Shown: piece after piece, positions 47,242 to 57,970 of the stretch
Layout: each line of letters begins with the position of its first letter
Numbering within the stretch: position 1 is the first letter of the stretch
NCBI RefSeq assembly: GCF_001612985.1
Contig: NZ_BDBM01000009.1
Coordinates: forward strand, 62,001 to 126,000
Reading direction: 5' to 3'
From: Nocardia gamkensis NBRC 108242
GTDB lineage: Bacteria > Actinomycetota > Actinomycetes > Mycobacteriales > Mycobacteriaceae
Length of the DNA stretch: 64,000 nucleotides
Made by a program: the position numbers and the translations under genes
Notes under the pieces: model-generated
What the model saw: the letters and a program-made list of their open reading frames with translations, nothing else
Told to the model about the DNA's origin: nothing
Database searches by the model: none

Positions 47242-47276
47242 ACGCCCCGGCACCCGTATCGGGTGGTCCGGGGCGT
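47242..47276 (+). terminator. Terminator after rpmB
   Basis: ACGCCCCGG (47242-47250) pairs with CCGGGGCGT (47268-47276), continued by CACCCG/CGGGTG with a two-base bulge and a TAT loop. It starts 32 bases after the rpmB stop. An outer 9-bp repeat, GTCGGCACA (47234-47242) with TGTGCCGAC (47291-47299), brackets it. Confidence 0.75.
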
Positions 47277-47312
47277 TGTCGTGACTGCGGTGTGCCGACG
47301 AGCGCGGCAGCG

Positions 47313-47849
47313 GTGACCGAGCATCCGTGGCGGGTCCGGCCGCTGGCCGCCGAATACGTCCACAGCCTGGCCGAATGCCACATCGCCTGCTGGCGCGAGG
47401 CGTATCGGGGGCTGGTGCCCGTACACGTGCTCGACGCGTTCGACATCGAGCGCCGGGCCGAGCTGGGGGAGCGCGACCGGGTGCGCTATCCGGGCCGCAC
47501 ACATGTCGCGGTCGTCGAGGACCTGGTCATCGGATTCTCCAGCGCGGGCCCGCCCGACGACGCGGACGCGGTGACCCCGCTCGAGCTGCACGCCCTCTAT
47601 GTGCGGTCCCGCTGGCACGGCAGCGGAGTCGCCGACGACCTGATCCGCGCCGCCCTCGATCCGGCCGCCCCGTGCTCGCTGTGGGTGTTCGAGCGGAACG
47701 CGCGGGCCCAGGCGTTCTACCGCAAGCACGGTTTCGTGCTCGACGGCACGCGCAAGGTCGAGCCGTTCACCGCCGCGATGGAAGTGCGCATGGTGCGCAC
47801 CCCATCTCGGCGTCGGCCACCCACGGACGTGTCCTACCGTGCCCGTTAA
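47313..47849 (+). CDS. GNAT family N-acetyltransferase
   Basis: This protein of 178 residues has the GNAT order: RPLAAEYVHSLAECHIACWR, the central strands VAVVEDLVIGFSSAG, the acetyl-CoA site LYVRSRWHGSGVADDLIRAA and the C-terminal ARAQAFYRKHGFVLDGTRK. The substrate is unknown. GTG 47313 is used because the alternative GTG 47292 lies inside an inverted repeat that brackets the rpmB terminator. Neither start has a clear ribosome site. The end overlaps the upstream region of the crotonase gene. Confidence 0.85.
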   Translation: MTEHPWRVRPLAAEYVHSLAECHIACWREAYRGLVPVHVLDAFDIERRAELGERDRVRYPGRTHVAVVEDLVIGFSSAGPPDDADAVTPLELHALYVRSRWHGSGVADDLIRAALDPAAPCSLWVFERNARAQAFYRKHGFVLDGTRKVEPFTAAMEVRMVRTPSRRRPPTDVSYRAR

Positions 47850-47859
47850 GGTGCAGATC

Positions 47860-48648
47860 ATGATCTCCAGCGAGCAAGCAGGGTACGCGACAACCGTCGA
47901 CGGCGTCCTCCAGATCACCATCGCCACCTCCGCCAACGGCACGTCCATGGACTTCGCGGGCATCAACGCAGGCACCGCCGTACTGCACTCGCTCGGTTCC
48001 GAGGTGGGGGCGGTGCTGCTGCGGGGCACCGGCGCCAACTTCTGCGCGGGCGGCGACGTGCGCGGCTTCGCCGCCGCGCCGGATCGCTCGGCGCACATCC
48101 ACGGTCTGGCCACCGACCTGCACGAATTCGTCCGCGCGCTGGACGCGGTCACGGTCCCGGTGGTGGCTGCGGTCCAGGGCTGGGCGGCCGGGGCGGGCAT
48201 GAGCCTGGTCTGCCTGGCCGACATAGCCCTCGGCGGACCCGGCACCAAGCTGCGCCCGGCGTATCCGGGCATCGGCCTGAGCCCCGACGGCGGCATGTCC
48301 TGGACGCTGCCGCGCGTCGTCGGGCGGGCGCGCGCCCGCGAGATCCTGCTCACCGACGCCGTCCTGGACGCCGAGGAGGCGGTGCGCCTCGGCGTGCTGA
48401 GCAGGCTGGTCCCCGACGGCGAGATCGCCGAGGAGGCGCAGCGCCTCGCACGCACCATCGCCGCCGGACCGCGTTCCACCCACGCGAGCATCAAAACGCT
48501 GCTGCGGCAGTCGGATACCGCGACGCTGAGCGATCAGCTCGACAGCGAGCGCGACGGAATCGCCGCGGCCGCGAGTTCCCCCGCCGGACGGGAGGGCGTC
48601 GACGCCTTCGTCGCCAAGCGCAAGCCCGACTACGCCGGAAGGGCCTGA
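47860..48648 (+). CDS. Enoyl-CoA hydratase/isomerase (PaaG-like crotonase)
   Basis: This 262-residue crotonase-fold protein has the oxyanion-hole segments GTGANFCAGGDVRGFAA and VQGWAAGAGMSLVCLADIAL. The catalytic glutamates of classical hydratases are not in their usual context; the segment PGIGLSPDGGMSWTLPRVVG has the Asp seen in PaaG-type isomerases. It therefore more likely isomerises or processes a CoA ester than hydrates simple enoyl-CoAs. The ATG at 47860 follows AAGG with eight-base spacing. Confidence 0.88.
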   Translation: MISSEQAGYATTVDGVLQITIATSANGTSMDFAGINAGTAVLHSLGSEVGAVLLRGTGANFCAGGDVRGFAAAPDRSAHIHGLATDLHEFVRALDAVTVPVVAAVQGWAAGAGMSLVCLADIALGGPGTKLRPAYPGIGLSPDGGMSWTLPRVVGRARAREILLTDAVLDAEEAVRLGVLSRLVPDGEIAEEAQRLARTIAAGPRSTHASIKTLLRQSDTATLSDQLDSERDGIAAAASSPAGREGVDAFVAKRKPDYAGRA

Positions 48649-48655
48649 TCGGTCG

Positions 48656-49519
48656 TCACTCGAGGGTCGAGAGGACGAATTTCGCCACCGCGTCGGTGAA
48701 CGAGTCGTTGTCGTCACCGGCGGCGGTGTGCGCGGCGCCGCCGATCTCCACGAGCTGGGCATGCGGCACCAGCCGCTGGAACGCCTCGGCTCCTTCGGCG
48801 CTCACCACATCCGAGCGCATGCCGCGGACCAGCAGCACCGGGATGCGCAGCGCCCGCGCCGCGTCCTCCATCGGCTCGATCATCGCGGACGGGTCCTCCG
48901 GCCGGTCGCCGAGCATCTCGGGATCCCAGTGCCAGTACCAGCGACCGTCGCGCTCGCGCAGGTTGCGCAGCAGGCCTTCGGTGCTCTTCGGCCGCGGACG
49001 GTGCGGCAGGTACTCGGCGACCGCGTCGGCCGCCTGTTCGATGCTGTCGAAGCCGTCGCGATGCTTGCCGAGGAAGTCGATCACCCGGGCGACCCCTTCC
49101 GGCTCGGGCCGGGTCACGATGTCGACGAGCACCAGGGCGCTGATCGCCGCTCCGCCGGGCCGCGCGGTGGTGAGCAGCCCGGTGATCCCGCCCATGCTGG
49201 CCCCGACGACCACCGCGGGGGCGCCCAACTGTTCCAGCACCAGCAACAGGTCGTCGACCATGGTCTGGCGGCGGTAGTCACGATCCGGCGCCCACTGGCT
49301 GTCGCCGTGGCCGCGGGCGTCGACCGTGACGACCCGCATCCCCGACGCGCCCAGCCGGGCGCCGGTCTTCTTCCACGAATGCCGGGTTTGCCCGCCACCG
49401 TGCAAGAAGACGACGAGCGGGCCGTCGACCGGCCCGAACTGATCGGCGGCCAGCTCGATTCCGCCCGAACCGCGCAGCCGAAGCCGGGACGGTTCGAGAA
49501 GATTGTTCGCATTACTCAC
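48656..49519 (-). CDS. Alpha/beta-fold hydrolase
   Basis: This 287-residue protein has the nucleophile elbow VVGASMGGITGLL (Ser), the oxyanion segment VVFLHGGGQTRHSW, the acid in LLVRGMRSDVVS and the histidine in EIGGAAHTAAGDDND. The catalytic triad is complete. The substrate is unknown. It converges on the crotonase gene and starts on GTG 49519. Confidence 0.9.
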   Translation of the reverse strand: MSNANNLLEPSRLRLRGSGGIELAADQFGPVDGPLVVFLHGGGQTRHSWKKTGARLGASGMRVVTVDARGHGDSQWAPDRDYRRQTMVDDLLLVLEQLGAPAVVVGASMGGITGLLTTARPGGAAISALVLVDIVTRPEPEGVARVIDFLGKHRDGFDSIEQAADAVAEYLPHRPRPKSTEGLLRNLRERDGRWYWHWDPEMLGDRPEDPSAMIEPMEDAARALRIPVLLVRGMRSDVVSAEGAEAFQRLVPHAQLVEIGGAAHTAAGDDNDSFTDAVAKFVLSTLE

Positions 49520-49577
49520 GATCTGTAGGATCGCACAACGCTGTTCCGCGCCGGCGCGAACCCGGCGAATCGAGGGT

Positions 49578-49817
49578 TCAGCAGCCGAGATTGCCCACGA
49601 AGAACAGGCACGCGATCTTGGCGTTCACCGACGCGGACAGGGTGGAGGAGCCGCTGGAGGTGTATTCCTCGGCGACCGGAGCCGTCGTGGTCTCCGTGGC
49701 GGGCTCGAGCCGCAGGGGGGCCGCTCCCGCGACGGCCGCGCCGCTGGTCAAAGCGGCACAGAAGGCCAGGGTCGCGGTGGTGCCGCGCAGCGCGCCGCGA
49801 ACGGTGGTGTTGTGCAT
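49578..49817 (-). CDS. Small secreted peptide (79 residues) with signal sequence
   Basis: The frame starts MHNTTVRGALRGTTATLAFC and has a clear signal peptide: basic n-region, hydrophobic core around residues 12-31 and an AVAGA-A cleavage site near residue 32. The mature peptide of about 47 residues is Thr/Ser/Glu-rich and ends NAKIACLFFVGNLGC with Cys70 and Cys79, which could form a disulfide loop. An AGGAG ribosome site supports ATG 49817. The family is unknown to me. Confidence 0.78.
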   Translation of the reverse strand: MHNTTVRGALRGTTATLAFCAALTSGAAVAGAAPLRLEPATETTTAPVAEEYTSSGSSTLSASVNAKIACLFFVGNLGC

Positions 49818-49869
49818 GGAACAGCTCCTCACTCGTTAACTCTCGGTCGATCACACACAGACGCCCGAT

Positions 49870-50553
49870 TCAGGGCAGGCGCCAGTCAACCGGTTCGGCA
49901 CCCAGTTCGTCGAGTAGTTCGTTCACTCGAGAGAAGGGGCGGGAACCGAAGAACCCACGAGACGCCGACAGCGGCGACGGATGCGCGGACTCGATGTACG
50001 GGACCTCGGCCTCGACCAGCAGCGGCTTCAGCGTCGCCGCGTCGCGGCCCCACAGGATCGCCACCAACGGCTCGTCCCTGGCGACCAGGGAGCGGATCGC
50101 CTGATCGGTGACCTCCTCCCAGCCCTTGCCGCGGTGCGAAGCGGGCTTACCCGGCGATACGGTGAGCACGCGGTTCAGCATCAGCACACCCTGGTCCGAC
50201 CATGGGCTCAGATCGCCGCAGGAGGGCGTGGGGTGGCCGAGATCCTTGCTGTATTCGGCGAAGATATTGGCCAGGCTGCGCGGGATCGGCGAAACATCCG
50301 GCGCCACGGAGAAACTCAGCCCCATCGGGTGGCCGGGCGTCGGGTAGGGATCCTGGCCGACCACGAGCACGCGCACCGCGTCGAACGGACGCTGGAAGGC
50401 GCGCAGGACGTTCTCACCGGACGGTAGGTAGCCACGGCCCGCGGCGTTCTCGGCACGAAGGAATTCGCCCATGGCGGAAATCCGATCCGCCACCGGCTCG
50501 AGTGCCTTCGCCCAGCCCGGATCCATGATTTCCGACAGTGGTTTCGCGCCCAT
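49870..50553 (-). CDS. ung: Uracil-DNA glycosylase
   Basis: Family 1 UDG (227 residues) removes uracil from DNA. The water-activating loop [18 protein letters not shown], the uracil-binding LNRVLTV and the minor-groove loop [18 protein letters not shown] are all present. The ATG at 50553 lies 11 bases after the thiL stop. It has no obvious ribosome site, so translation may be coupled to thiL. Confidence 0.97.
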   Translation of the reverse strand: MGAKPLSEIMDPGWAKALEPVADRISAMGEFLRAENAAGRGYLPSGENVLRAFQRPFDAVRVLVVGQDPYPTPGHPMGLSFSVAPDVSPIPRSLANIFAEYSKDLGHPTPSCGDLSPWSDQGVLMLNRVLTVSPGKPASHRGKGWEEVTDQAIRSLVARDEPLVAILWGRDAATLKPLLVEAEVPYIESAHPSPLSASRGFFGSRPFSRVNELLDELGAEPVDWRLP

Positions 50554-50564
50554 GACCGCACAAC

Positions 50565-51731
50565 TTAGCGTGGCTCGCCGCCGGACGGCGATTCCGCCCC
50601 ACGGAACGATTCCCACCCACCGCCGCCCGTCTGCGCGACGCCGTCGACGGTAAGCCCGCGACCGGCCACGACTCGCCCGATCACGACCCATCCGGGTGGG
50701 AGCGCGCGGCCCGGCGCCCACGCGCCCGCGAAGGCATGATCCTCACCGCCGGTCAGGATCCATTGCGCCGCATCGGCGTCCAGCCGAGCGGCGACGAGCT
50801 CCAGCGCCGGGTCGCGCAATGCGGCCGAATCCAGGTCGATGGCCACGCCCGAGGCCGATGCGATGTGCCCCAGATCCGCGAGCAACCCGTCGGACACGTC
50901 GGTCAGCGCGTGCAGCCCGAGGCCGGGCGCTCCCGGCGCTGGACCTCCGGACGCGGTACGCGTTTCCGGTTCGGGACCGAGCGGCGCGGGCCGGGACGAC
51001 GATTCCGGGGCTCGGGCTTCGAGCGAGACGGTCTCGAAATCCAGCGCGGCCACATCGGATGCGGCGCGAGCCGAAAACGGTTCAGCGGCAGTGAGTTCCG
51101 ACCCTCCGGGAGAACCACCGGCCAGTGCATCCAGGACGAGGGCGTACGGCGGCTGCGGGACGCGGTGCGCGGCAAGCGCTTCGGCGACCTCGGGGCCGGT
51201 CACCCCGGCGGTGAAGGCGGCCAGGCCCGCGGCCGACCAGCCGAGCCGGCCCGCCACCGCGACGACATCCCCCACGCGCGCACCCGCTCTCGTGATCGGC
51301 GCGCCACCACCCGGATCGCCGAAGGCGGTGACGGAGACGACCAGTTCCCGGCTGCGGACCAGGTCGCCGCCCGCGATGGACGCCCCCGCCCTGGCCGCCT
51401 CGGCCCACATGCCGTCGGCGAGTCCGTCGACCACCTCGAGCGGGGTATCGGCGGGGCAGCCGAGCGCGACGACGAACGCGGTCGGTGTGGCACCCATGGC
51501 GACCACATCGGCGGCGTTCTGCGCGATCGCTTTGCGGCCCACGTCCTCGGGGCTGGACCAGTCCAGCCGGAAATGCCGGTCCTGCACGAGCATGTCGGTG
51601 GTCACCACGAACCGGCCGTCGGGAGCCGCGATCAGCGCCGCGTCGTCGCCGGGGCCGAGCAGCACACCCGGCGCCTGCACCCGGCCCGCGTTGATGCGGT
51701 CGATCAGCGCGAACTCCCCCAGTTCACGCAC
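50565..51731 (-). CDS. thiL: Thiamine-monophosphate kinase with an internal insertion
   Basis: ThiL (388 residues) phosphorylates thiamine monophosphate to the diphosphate. Canonical parts are [47 protein letters not shown], the [16 protein letters not shown] segment and [11 protein letters not shown]. Between residues about 203 and 272, before LTDVSDG, lies a low-complexity Ser/Pro/Glu-rich insertion absent from typical ThiL (about 320 residues). The gene heads a thiL-ung operon. Confidence 0.93.
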   Translation of the reverse strand: MRELGEFALIDRINAGRVQAPGVLLGPGDDAALIAAPDGRFVVTTDMLVQDRHFRLDWSSPEDVGRKAIAQNAADVVAMGATPTAFVVALGCPADTPLEVVDGLADGMWAEAARAGASIAGGDLVRSRELVVSVTAFGDPGGGAPITRAGARVGDVVAVAGRLGWSAAGLAAFTAGVTGPEVAEALAAHRVPQPPYALVLDALAGGSPGGSELTAAEPFSARAASDVAALDFETVSLEARAPESSSRPAPLGPEPETRTASGGPAPGAPGLGLHALTDVSDGLLADLGHIASASGVAIDLDSAALRDPALELVAARLDADAAQWILTGGEDHAFAGAWAPGRALPPGWVVIGRVVAGRGLTVDGVAQTGGGGWESFRGAESPSGGEPR

Positions 51732-51895
51732 TGTCCTCGGGGCCCTGCTGGCGCTGATGACCGATCCTCTCCGGCGCGGTGCTTGCTGGAACGAGCCCGA
51801 CGGTACCCTTTCGGAGGCATTCGAGTACTTCCGGCCCGGTCCACCGCTGCGCGGCTGCCGACCAGGGCGACGCGCACCAGAAAGGATCGGTGATC

Positions 51896-52699
51896 ATGGC
51901 GGCGGATTCGCCGGACCGCGATTCCGAGCAGCGGGACGAACACCCGGAAGCCGCTACCGAATCCCGCAAGTCCGGGCACACGGACGATGCGGTGAGTAGC
52001 GCCGACGCCGCGACACCGGACAACGGCACCGGGGACAGCGACGCCGAGGACTCGCCCGCCCCAGCAGACGAGAGCGACACCGGAGGTTCCGCAGCAGACG
52101 AGAGCGACGCCGAAGACTCCGCAGCAGCGGGCGAACCGGACAACCCGCCCGCGCAGGCCACCGCGCACCAGTACTCGCCCGCGCTCATCGCGACCGCCGT
52201 GGCGCTTCCGGTCGTGCTGGTCGTCGCCGTGATCGTGGCCGCCGTGCTCGCGCGCCGCGCGCCCGTCGAGCGTGAACCGCTGGTGCTCGGCCCCGTCCCC
52301 GCCCCGGCGGCGGAGGGTCCGGCCTGCGCCGAGCTGCTGCCCACCCTGCCCGCGAACCTGGGTGAGTTCACCAAATCGACCCTGGTCGAGCCCGCGCCGC
52401 CCGCCACCCGCGCCTGGCAGCGCACCGAAGGCGGCGACGCCATCGTCCTGCGCTGCGGGCTGGATCGCCCGCTGGAATTCAACCGCGCCTCGCCGTTGCA
52501 GATCGTCGACGGCGTGCAGTGGTTCGAGGTCCGCGACCAAGCCGCCGCGGCGAGCACCTGGTTCGCCGTCGACCGGGGGACCTACGTCGCTCTCACCGTC
52601 CCCGACGGCTCCGGCCCCACGCCGCTGCAAGAAGTCTCCGACACCATCACCGCCCACCTCCCGACCCAGCCCATCGACCCGGGACCGCTGCCCAACTGA
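51896..52699 (+). CDS. DUF3515 membrane-anchored protein
   Basis: This 267-residue protein has an acidic Ser/Asp-rich N-terminus of about 90 residues with a repeated ADESD unit (a near-exact DNA repeat), one membrane helix near residues 100-120, and an extracytoplasmic DUF3515 domain (GPACAELLPTLPANLGEF, VLRCGLDRPLEF, GVQWFEVRDQAAAASTWF) with two cysteines. DUF3515 is actinobacterial and of unknown function, and lies between thiL and ddl here as in mycobacteria. ATG 51896 lies nine bases after AAAGGA. Confidence 0.88.
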   Translation: MAADSPDRDSEQRDEHPEAATESRKSGHTDDAVSSADAATPDNGTGDSDAEDSPAPADESDTGGSAADESDAEDSAAAGEPDNPPAQATAHQYSPALIATAVALPVVLVVAVIVAAVLARRAPVEREPLVLGPVPAPAAEGPACAELLPTLPANLGEFTKSTLVEPAPPATRAWQRTEGGDAIVLRCGLDRPLEFNRASPLQIVDGVQWFEVRDQAAAASTWFAVDRGTYVALTVPDGSGPTPLQEVSDTITAHLPTQPIDPGPLPN

Positions 52700-52824
52700 C
52701 GGCGAGCAACGTGCGCCGATCGGTCCGCGAAAGCCTGCGCGAACCACTCGCCCCGCGGCGCACAGCGCAGGCGATCAGAGCCGAACGTGAACCGGAGTGG
52801 GACCGAGTTCCGAGGGGAGCGGGC

Positions 52825-53928
52825 TCAACGCAGGCCGGTGCCGCGGGCGAGCGCGGTGTCGATGAGCGAGGAGATCAGTCCGGCGAAGTCGACGCCGGTG
52901 GCCTCCCACATGCGCGGGTACATGGAGATGGCGGTGAATCCCGGCATCGTGTTGATCTCGTTGATCACCGGTCCCTGCTCGGTGACGAAGAAATCGACCC
53001 GCGCCAGGCCCTGGCAGTCGAGCGCGCGGAAGGCTCGCACGGCCAGTTCCCGGATCTGGTCGGAGACCTCGTCGTCCAGCTTGGCGGGGACGTCGAATTC
53101 GCAGACGTCGTCGAGGTATTTGGTGTCGAAGTCGTAGAAGGCAGGCGCGTCGGCGATGGTGCCGGTCTCCGGCATCCGGATCTCCGCGACCACGCTCGCC
53201 GCGACCCGGCCGTCCGGGAATTCCAGGACCCCGCACTCCACTTCGCGTCCGACGATGCCCGCTTCGACGATCACCTTCGGGTCGTGCTCGCGCGCCGCCG
53301 CGATGGCGGCATCGAGGTCGTTCCAGTCGCCGACGCGGGTGATGCCGATCGACGAACCGCCGCGGGCGGGCTTGACGAACACCGGCAGGCCGAGGCGCAG
53401 CCGGTCCTCCTCGGCGACCGTCGCGGTGCCGGGCCGCAGCACCACCTGGGTGCCGACCGGCAGTCCCTCGGCCGCGAGCAGTTTCTTGGTGAACTCTTTG
53501 TCCATGCCCGCCGCGCTGGCCAGCACACCGGGGCCGACATAGGGGACTCCGGCGAGTTCCAGCATTCCTTGCAGGGTGCCGTCCTCACCGAACGGTCCGT
53601 GCAGGATCGGGAAGACCACGTCGACCGCGCCGAGCGCGGCGCTCGGATCGTCGAGCGCGATCAGCGCCCCCGAGCGGCTCGGGTCCGCGGCCAGGGTGAG
53701 TGCCGTGCCCGCGGCGTCCACCGAGGGCAGGGCGCGATCGTGGATGCCGAGCGCGGCCACCTCCGCACCGCCGAGCACCCAGCTGCCCTCGGTGGTGATG
53801 CCGATCGGCACGGCCTCGTACTTCTCCGGGTCCAGATGACGCAGCACGCTACCGGCCGATACGCAGGACACGGCGTGCTCGTTGCTCCGCCCGCCGAAGA
53901 CCACTGCCACCCTGATCCGGTTCGTCAT
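52825..53928 (-). CDS. ddl: D-alanine--D-alanine ligase
   Basis: Ddl (367 residues) makes the D-Ala-D-Ala dipeptide for peptidoglycan. It is an ATP-grasp enzyme with [20 protein letters not shown], the loop [38 protein letters not shown], and the metal site [23 protein letters not shown] 53928 is used; an in-frame ATG 12 codons upstream adds a non-conserved extension. It is followed closely by gpsA on the same strand in map order. Confidence 0.96.
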   Translation of the reverse strand: MTNRIRVAVVFGGRSNEHAVSCVSAGSVLRHLDPEKYEAVPIGITTEGSWVLGGAEVAALGIHDRALPSVDAAGTALTLAADPSRSGALIALDDPSAALGAVDVVFPILHGPFGEDGTLQGMLELAGVPYVGPGVLASAAGMDKEFTKKLLAAEGLPVGTQVVLRPGTATVAEEDRLRLGLPVFVKPARGGSSIGITRVGDWNDLDAAIAAAREHDPKVIVEAGIVGREVECGVLEFPDGRVAASVVAEIRMPETGTIADAPAFYDFDTKYLDDVCEFDVPAKLDDEVSDQIRELAVRAFRALDCQGLARVDFFVTEQGPVINEINTMPGFTAISMYPRMWEATGVDFAGLISSLIDTALARGTGLR

Positions 53929-54016
53929 GCCCCGAACCGTACCCGTTTCACTACGCGATCCCACGCCTGACCGTCCCGGACACTCCGGCCTCCGCCCACG
54001 CGGGGCGGAGCCGGGA

Positions 54017-55012
54017 TCACTCCGGCTTCATCCGCCGCCCGAGCAGGTTGCCGACCGCTTCGCGCACGGAGAGTCCTTCATGGCAGACCTGATGCACGGC
54101 GGTGGTCAGCGGCATCTCCACACCCTGCCGCTCGGCCAGCGCGCGCACCGATGTGCAGGACTTCACACCCTCGGCGACTTGGCCATGAGTGGCCGACTGC
54201 GCGGCCTCCATGGACCCGCCCGCGCCGAGCACATGACCGAACGACCGGTTGCGCGACAGCGGCGAGGTGCAGGTGGCGACCAGGTCACCGACTCCGGCCA
54301 GGCCCGCCAGCGTCACCGGCTCGGCGCCGAGGGCCACTCCGAGCCGGATGATCTCGGCCAGACCGCGGGTGATCAGGCTGGCGATCGAGTTGTCGCCCAG
54401 ACCCATTCCGGACGCGATACCGCAGGCCAGCGCGATGACGTTCTTGCAGGCACCGCCGATCTCGCAACCGACCACGTCGGTGTTGGTGTAGGGCCGGAAG
54501 TATCCGGTCGCGCTGGCGTGCTGCACCGCCACGGCGCGGTCGTTGTCCGAGCAGGCGATCACGGTCGCGGCGGGCTGGCCCACCGCGATTTCGCGCGCCA
54601 GGTTCGGCCCGGACAGCACCGCGATCCGGCTCGGATCCGCCTCGGTGACCTCCTCGATCACCTGACTCATCCGCAGCAGCGTGCCGGTCTCGATCCCTTT
54701 CGCCAGGCTCAGCAGGGTGGCGTCGGCCCCGATCAATCCCTTCCACGCCGCGAGGTTCGCGCGCAGCGACTGCGACGGCACCGCGAGCACGACGATGTCG
54801 GCTCCGTCCAGCGCCACCGCCGGGTCGTGGGTCGCCGCGATCGGCGGCAGCGGAATATCCGACAGGTAATCGGGATTGCGATGTTCGGAGGCCAGCGCCG
54901 CGGCGACCTCGGGGCGCCTGGCCCAGATCGTGACCTCGGTTCCCGCGTCCGCCAACACCTTCGCGAACGCGGTGCCCCACGATCCCGCGCCCAGCACTGC
55001 CACCCTCGTCAT
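54017..55012 (-). CDS. gpsA: Glycerol-3-phosphate dehydrogenase [NAD(P)+]
   Basis: GpsA (331 residues) reduces dihydroxyacetone phosphate to sn-glycerol-3-phosphate for phospholipids. It has the Rossmann motif [41 protein letters not shown], and the catalytic-lysine helix [22 protein letters not shown]. It is divergent from cofC with only 31 bases between start codons, and has no strong ribosome site. Confidence 0.96.
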   Translation of the reverse strand: MTRVAVLGAGSWGTAFAKVLADAGTEVTIWARRPEVAAALASEHRNPDYLSDIPLPPIAATHDPAVALDGADIVVLAVPSQSLRANLAAWKGLIGADATLLSLAKGIETGTLLRMSQVIEEVTEADPSRIAVLSGPNLAREIAVGQPAATVIACSDNDRAVAVQHASATGYFRPYTNTDVVGCEIGGACKNVIALACGIASGMGLGDNSIASLITRGLAEIIRLGVALGAEPVTLAGLAGVGDLVATCTSPLSRNRSFGHVLGAGGSMEAAQSATHGQVAEGVKSCTSVRALAERQGVEMPLTTAVHQVCHEGLSVREAVGNLLGRRMKPE

Positions 55013-55043
55013 CAGCCCAATATGCCATGGAAGGATTGCTCGC

Positions 55044-55727
55044 ATGCGCCCGCACGCCGTGCATGCCGTGATCGCGGTCAAGAGCCTCGATCAGGCCAAG
55101 AGCCGACTGGCCGACCGGCTGCGCCCGGAGCACCGGGCACGCCTTGTGCTGGCCATGCTCACCGACACCGTGACCGCCACCGCGGCGGTCGGGGAAGTCG
55201 TGTCGGTCACCGTGGTCACGCCGGATCCCGAGGTGGCGGACCTGGCCCGCGCGCTGGGCGCCGACGTCCATCCGGAACCGCGCGGACCGCACGCCGGCGG
55301 GCTGAACACCGCGCTGGCCGCCACCGCCGCCGCGCTGCGCGGTGCGCACGGGCCGATCGATCTGCTCGCGCTGCAAGCCGATCTGCCCGCGCTGCGCCCG
55401 GAAGAGCTCTCGGACATGCTCGCCGCCGCCCCGCGCGGACTGCGCTCGATCGTGGTCGACCACGAGGGCAGCGGCACCGCCGCACTCGTGGTTCGCGACC
55501 CGGTCGCCGCGCTCGACCCCCGCTTCGGCCCCGGTTCGGCGCGCAGCCACATCGAGGCGGGGGCGGTCGATCTCACCGGGGACTGGCCGGGGCTGCGCCT
55601 GGACGTCGACACCGCCGCCGACTTGGACCGCGCGGTGGCGCTCGGGGCCGGAAACGCGACCCGTGCTGTCCTGCACGACATCGGCTGGCCGGGCGGCGTT
55701 CACGAACCCGTTCCACACGTGTGCTAG
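55044..55727 (+). CDS. cofC: Guanylyltransferase of coenzyme F420 synthesis (CofC/FbiD)
   Basis: This 227-residue nucleotidyltransferase activates 2-phospholactate or phosphoenolpyruvate with GTP for F420 assembly; in mycobacteria the substrate is phosphoenolpyruvate (FbiD). It shows [19 protein letters not shown], a GGLNTALA loop, [13 protein letters not shown] (metal-binding aspartate) and [26 protein letters not shown] precedes ATG 55044. The order gpsA-cofC-ppk1-mutT1 matches M. tuberculosis Rv2982c-Rv2985 (from memory). Confidence 0.93.
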   Translation: MRPHAVHAVIAVKSLDQAKSRLADRLRPEHRARLVLAMLTDTVTATAAVGEVVSVTVVTPDPEVADLARALGADVHPEPRGPHAGGLNTALAATAAALRGAHGPIDLLALQADLPALRPEELSDMLAAAPRGLRSIVVDHEGSGTAALVVRDPVAALDPRFGPGSARSHIEAGAVDLTGDWPGLRLDVDTAADLDRAVALGAGNATRAVLHDIGWPGGVHEPVPHVC

Positions 55728-55798
55728 CCGGTCGCCGTGGTGGTGTGAGACACACGTCGATCGCGCTCGCGGGATGCGCGGGTGCTCTCCGGTAGGGG

Positions 55799-57970
55799 AT
55801 GATCGTTGGCGTGAGCGATACGGAAACCGTCAAGCAGCAGCCGTTGCTTCCCACGCCACCCCCGGCGGCGACACCCCTGTCCGCCGACGAGACGGCTGCG
55901 CGGTTGCCACGCGATCGCTACCTCAATCGTGAATTGAGCTGGCTGGACTTCAACGCCCGCGTGCTCGCCCTCGCCGAGGACGCGTCGCTCCCGTTGCTGG
56001 AGCGTGCGAAGTTCCTAGCGATCTTCGCGTCGAATCTCGACGAGTTCTATATGGTCCGGGTCGCGGGACTGAAACGCCGCGCCGAGACCGGCCTGCTGGT
56101 GCGCTCGGCCGACGGCCGGTCGCCCGGCGAGCAGTTGGAACTGATCGCCGCGCGTACGCAGGAGATCGCGGTGCGGCATGCCCGCGTCTTCCTCGACAGC
56201 GTGCTGCCCGCGCTGACGGCCGAGGGCATCGCGATCATCGACTGGAGCGACTTGGACGACGGCGAGCGCGAGCGCCTCTCGGGTTACTTCCAGGATCAGG
56301 TGTTCCCGGTCCTCACCCCGCTCGCGGTGGACCCGGCCCATCCCTTCCCCTATATCAGCGGGCTGAGTCTCAACCTCGCGGTGACGGTGAAGGATTACTC
56401 GACCGGCGGCGAGCACTTCGCCCGCGTCAAGGTGCCCGACAACGTCGACCGGTTCGTCCGCGTGCGCCGCACCGAATCCGGCTCCCCGATCGCCGCTTTC
56501 CTGCCGATGGAAGCGCTCATCGCCGCGCACCTGGACCTGCTGTTCCCCGGCATGGAGGTGGTCGAGCACCATTCGTTCCGGATCACCCGCAACGCGGATT
56601 TCGAGGTCGACGAGGATCGCGACGAGGACCTGCTGCAGGCGCTGGAGCGCGAGCTGGCTCGGCGGCGGTTCGGTTCGCCGGTGCGACTGGAGGTGTCCGA
56701 CGACATGACCGAGCACATGCTCGATCTGCTCCTGCGGGAGTTGGACGTGGACCCCGGCGACGTCATCGAGGTGCCCGGCCTGCTCGACCTGTCCTGCCTC
56801 TGGCAGGTGTACGGCGTGGACCGGCCGAATCTGAAGGACACCCCCTACGTCCCCGCGACACCGCCCGCGTTCGGCGAGCGCGAGACGCCGCGCAACGTCT
56901 TCGCCGCGCTGCGTGAGGGCGACGTGCTCGTGCACCATCCGTACGACTCGTTCTCCACCAGCGTGCAGCGTTTCATCGAACAGGCCGCCGCCGACCCGCA
57001 GGTGCTGGCCATCAAGCAGACCCTCTACCGCACCTCCGGCGACTCCCCGATCGTCAACGCGCTCATCGACGCGGCCGAGGCGGGCAAGCAGGTGGTCGCC
57101 CTGGTGGAGATCAAGGCGCGCTTCGACGAGCAGGCCAACATCAAATGGGCCCGCGCGCTGGAACAGGCCGGCGTGCACGTGGTGTACGGCCTGATCGGCC
57201 TGAAGACGCACTGCAAGACCTGCCTGGTGGTGCGCCGCGAGGGCGCGACCATCCGCCGCTACTGCCATATCGGGACCGGCAACTACAACCCGAAGACCGC
57301 GCGCCTCTACGAGGACGTCGGATTGCTCACCGCGGCACCGGAAATCGGCGCCGACCTGACCGACCTGTTCAATTCGCTGACCGGTTACTCGCGAAAAGAG
57401 AATTACCGCAATCTGCTGGTCGCCCCGCACGGCGTGCGCTCCGGCATCATCGAGCGCATCCAGCGCGAGACCGAGCTGGCGAGTCAGGGCGAGGACGCCC
57501 GGATCCTGATCAAGGCCAACGCGATCGTCGACGAGGAGATCATCGACGCGCTGTACCGGGCCTCGCAGGCGGGCGTGCCGGTGCGGATCGTGGTGCGCGG
57601 CATCTGCGGGCTGCGCCCCGGCGTGGCCGGTATGAGCGAGAACATCGAAGTCCGCTCCATCCTCGGCCGGTTCTTGGAGCATTCCCGCGTCCTGCACTTC
57701 CAGGCGCAGGACCAGTACTGGATCGGCAGCGCCGACATGATGCACCGCAACCTGGATCGGCGGGTCGAGGTGATGGCGCAGGTGAAGGATCCGCGGTTGA
57801 CCGAGCAACTGCACGGGGTGTTCGACTCCGCGCTGTCGCCGAACACGCGCTGCTGGGTGTTGCAACCGGACGGCACCTGGCGCGCATCGCCGGGACAATC
57901 CGGCGACGGGGACAAGATCAGAGATCATCAGGAGTTCTTGATGCGGCTGCGGAGGCCAGAACAGCAGTGA
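55799..57970 (+). CDS. ppk1: Polyphosphate kinase 1
   Basis: PPK1 (723 residues) polymerises the terminal phosphate of ATP into polyphosphate. The N-terminal domain has [20 protein letters not shown] and [15 protein letters not shown]. The catalytic phospholipase-D-like parts contain [15 protein letters not shown], with the phospho-acceptor His471, and [21 protein letters not shown]. The start may be ATG 55799 or GTG 55811. Its stop overlaps the mutT1 GTG by four bases. Confidence 0.97.
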   Translation: MIVGVSDTETVKQQPLLPTPPPAATPLSADETAARLPRDRYLNRELSWLDFNARVLALAEDASLPLLERAKFLAIFASNLDEFYMVRVAGLKRRAETGLLVRSADGRSPGEQLELIAARTQEIAVRHARVFLDSVLPALTAEGIAIIDWSDLDDGERERLSGYFQDQVFPVLTPLAVDPAHPFPYISGLSLNLAVTVKDYSTGGEHFARVKVPDNVDRFVRVRRTESGSPIAAFLPMEALIAAHLDLLFPGMEVVEHHSFRITRNADFEVDEDRDEDLLQALERELARRRFGSPVRLEVSDDMTEHMLDLLLRELDVDPGDVIEVPGLLDLSCLWQVYGVDRPNLKDTPYVPATPPAFGERETPRNVFAALREGDVLVHHPYDSFSTSVQRFIEQAAADPQVLAIKQTLYRTSGDSPIVNALIDAAEAGKQVVALVEIKARFDEQANIKWARALEQAGVHVVYGLIGLKTHCKTCLVVRREGATIRRYCHIGTGNYNPKTARLYEDVGLLTAAPEIGADLTDLFNSLTGYSRKENYRNLLVAPHGVRSGIIERIQRETELASQGEDARILIKANAIVDEEIIDALYRASQAGVPVRIVVRGICGLRPGVAGMSENIEVRSILGRFLEHSRVLHFQAQDQYWIGSADMMHRNLDRRVEVMAQVKDPRLTEQLHGVFDSALSPNTRCWVLQPDGTWRASPGQSGDGDKIRDHQEFLMRLRRPEQQ

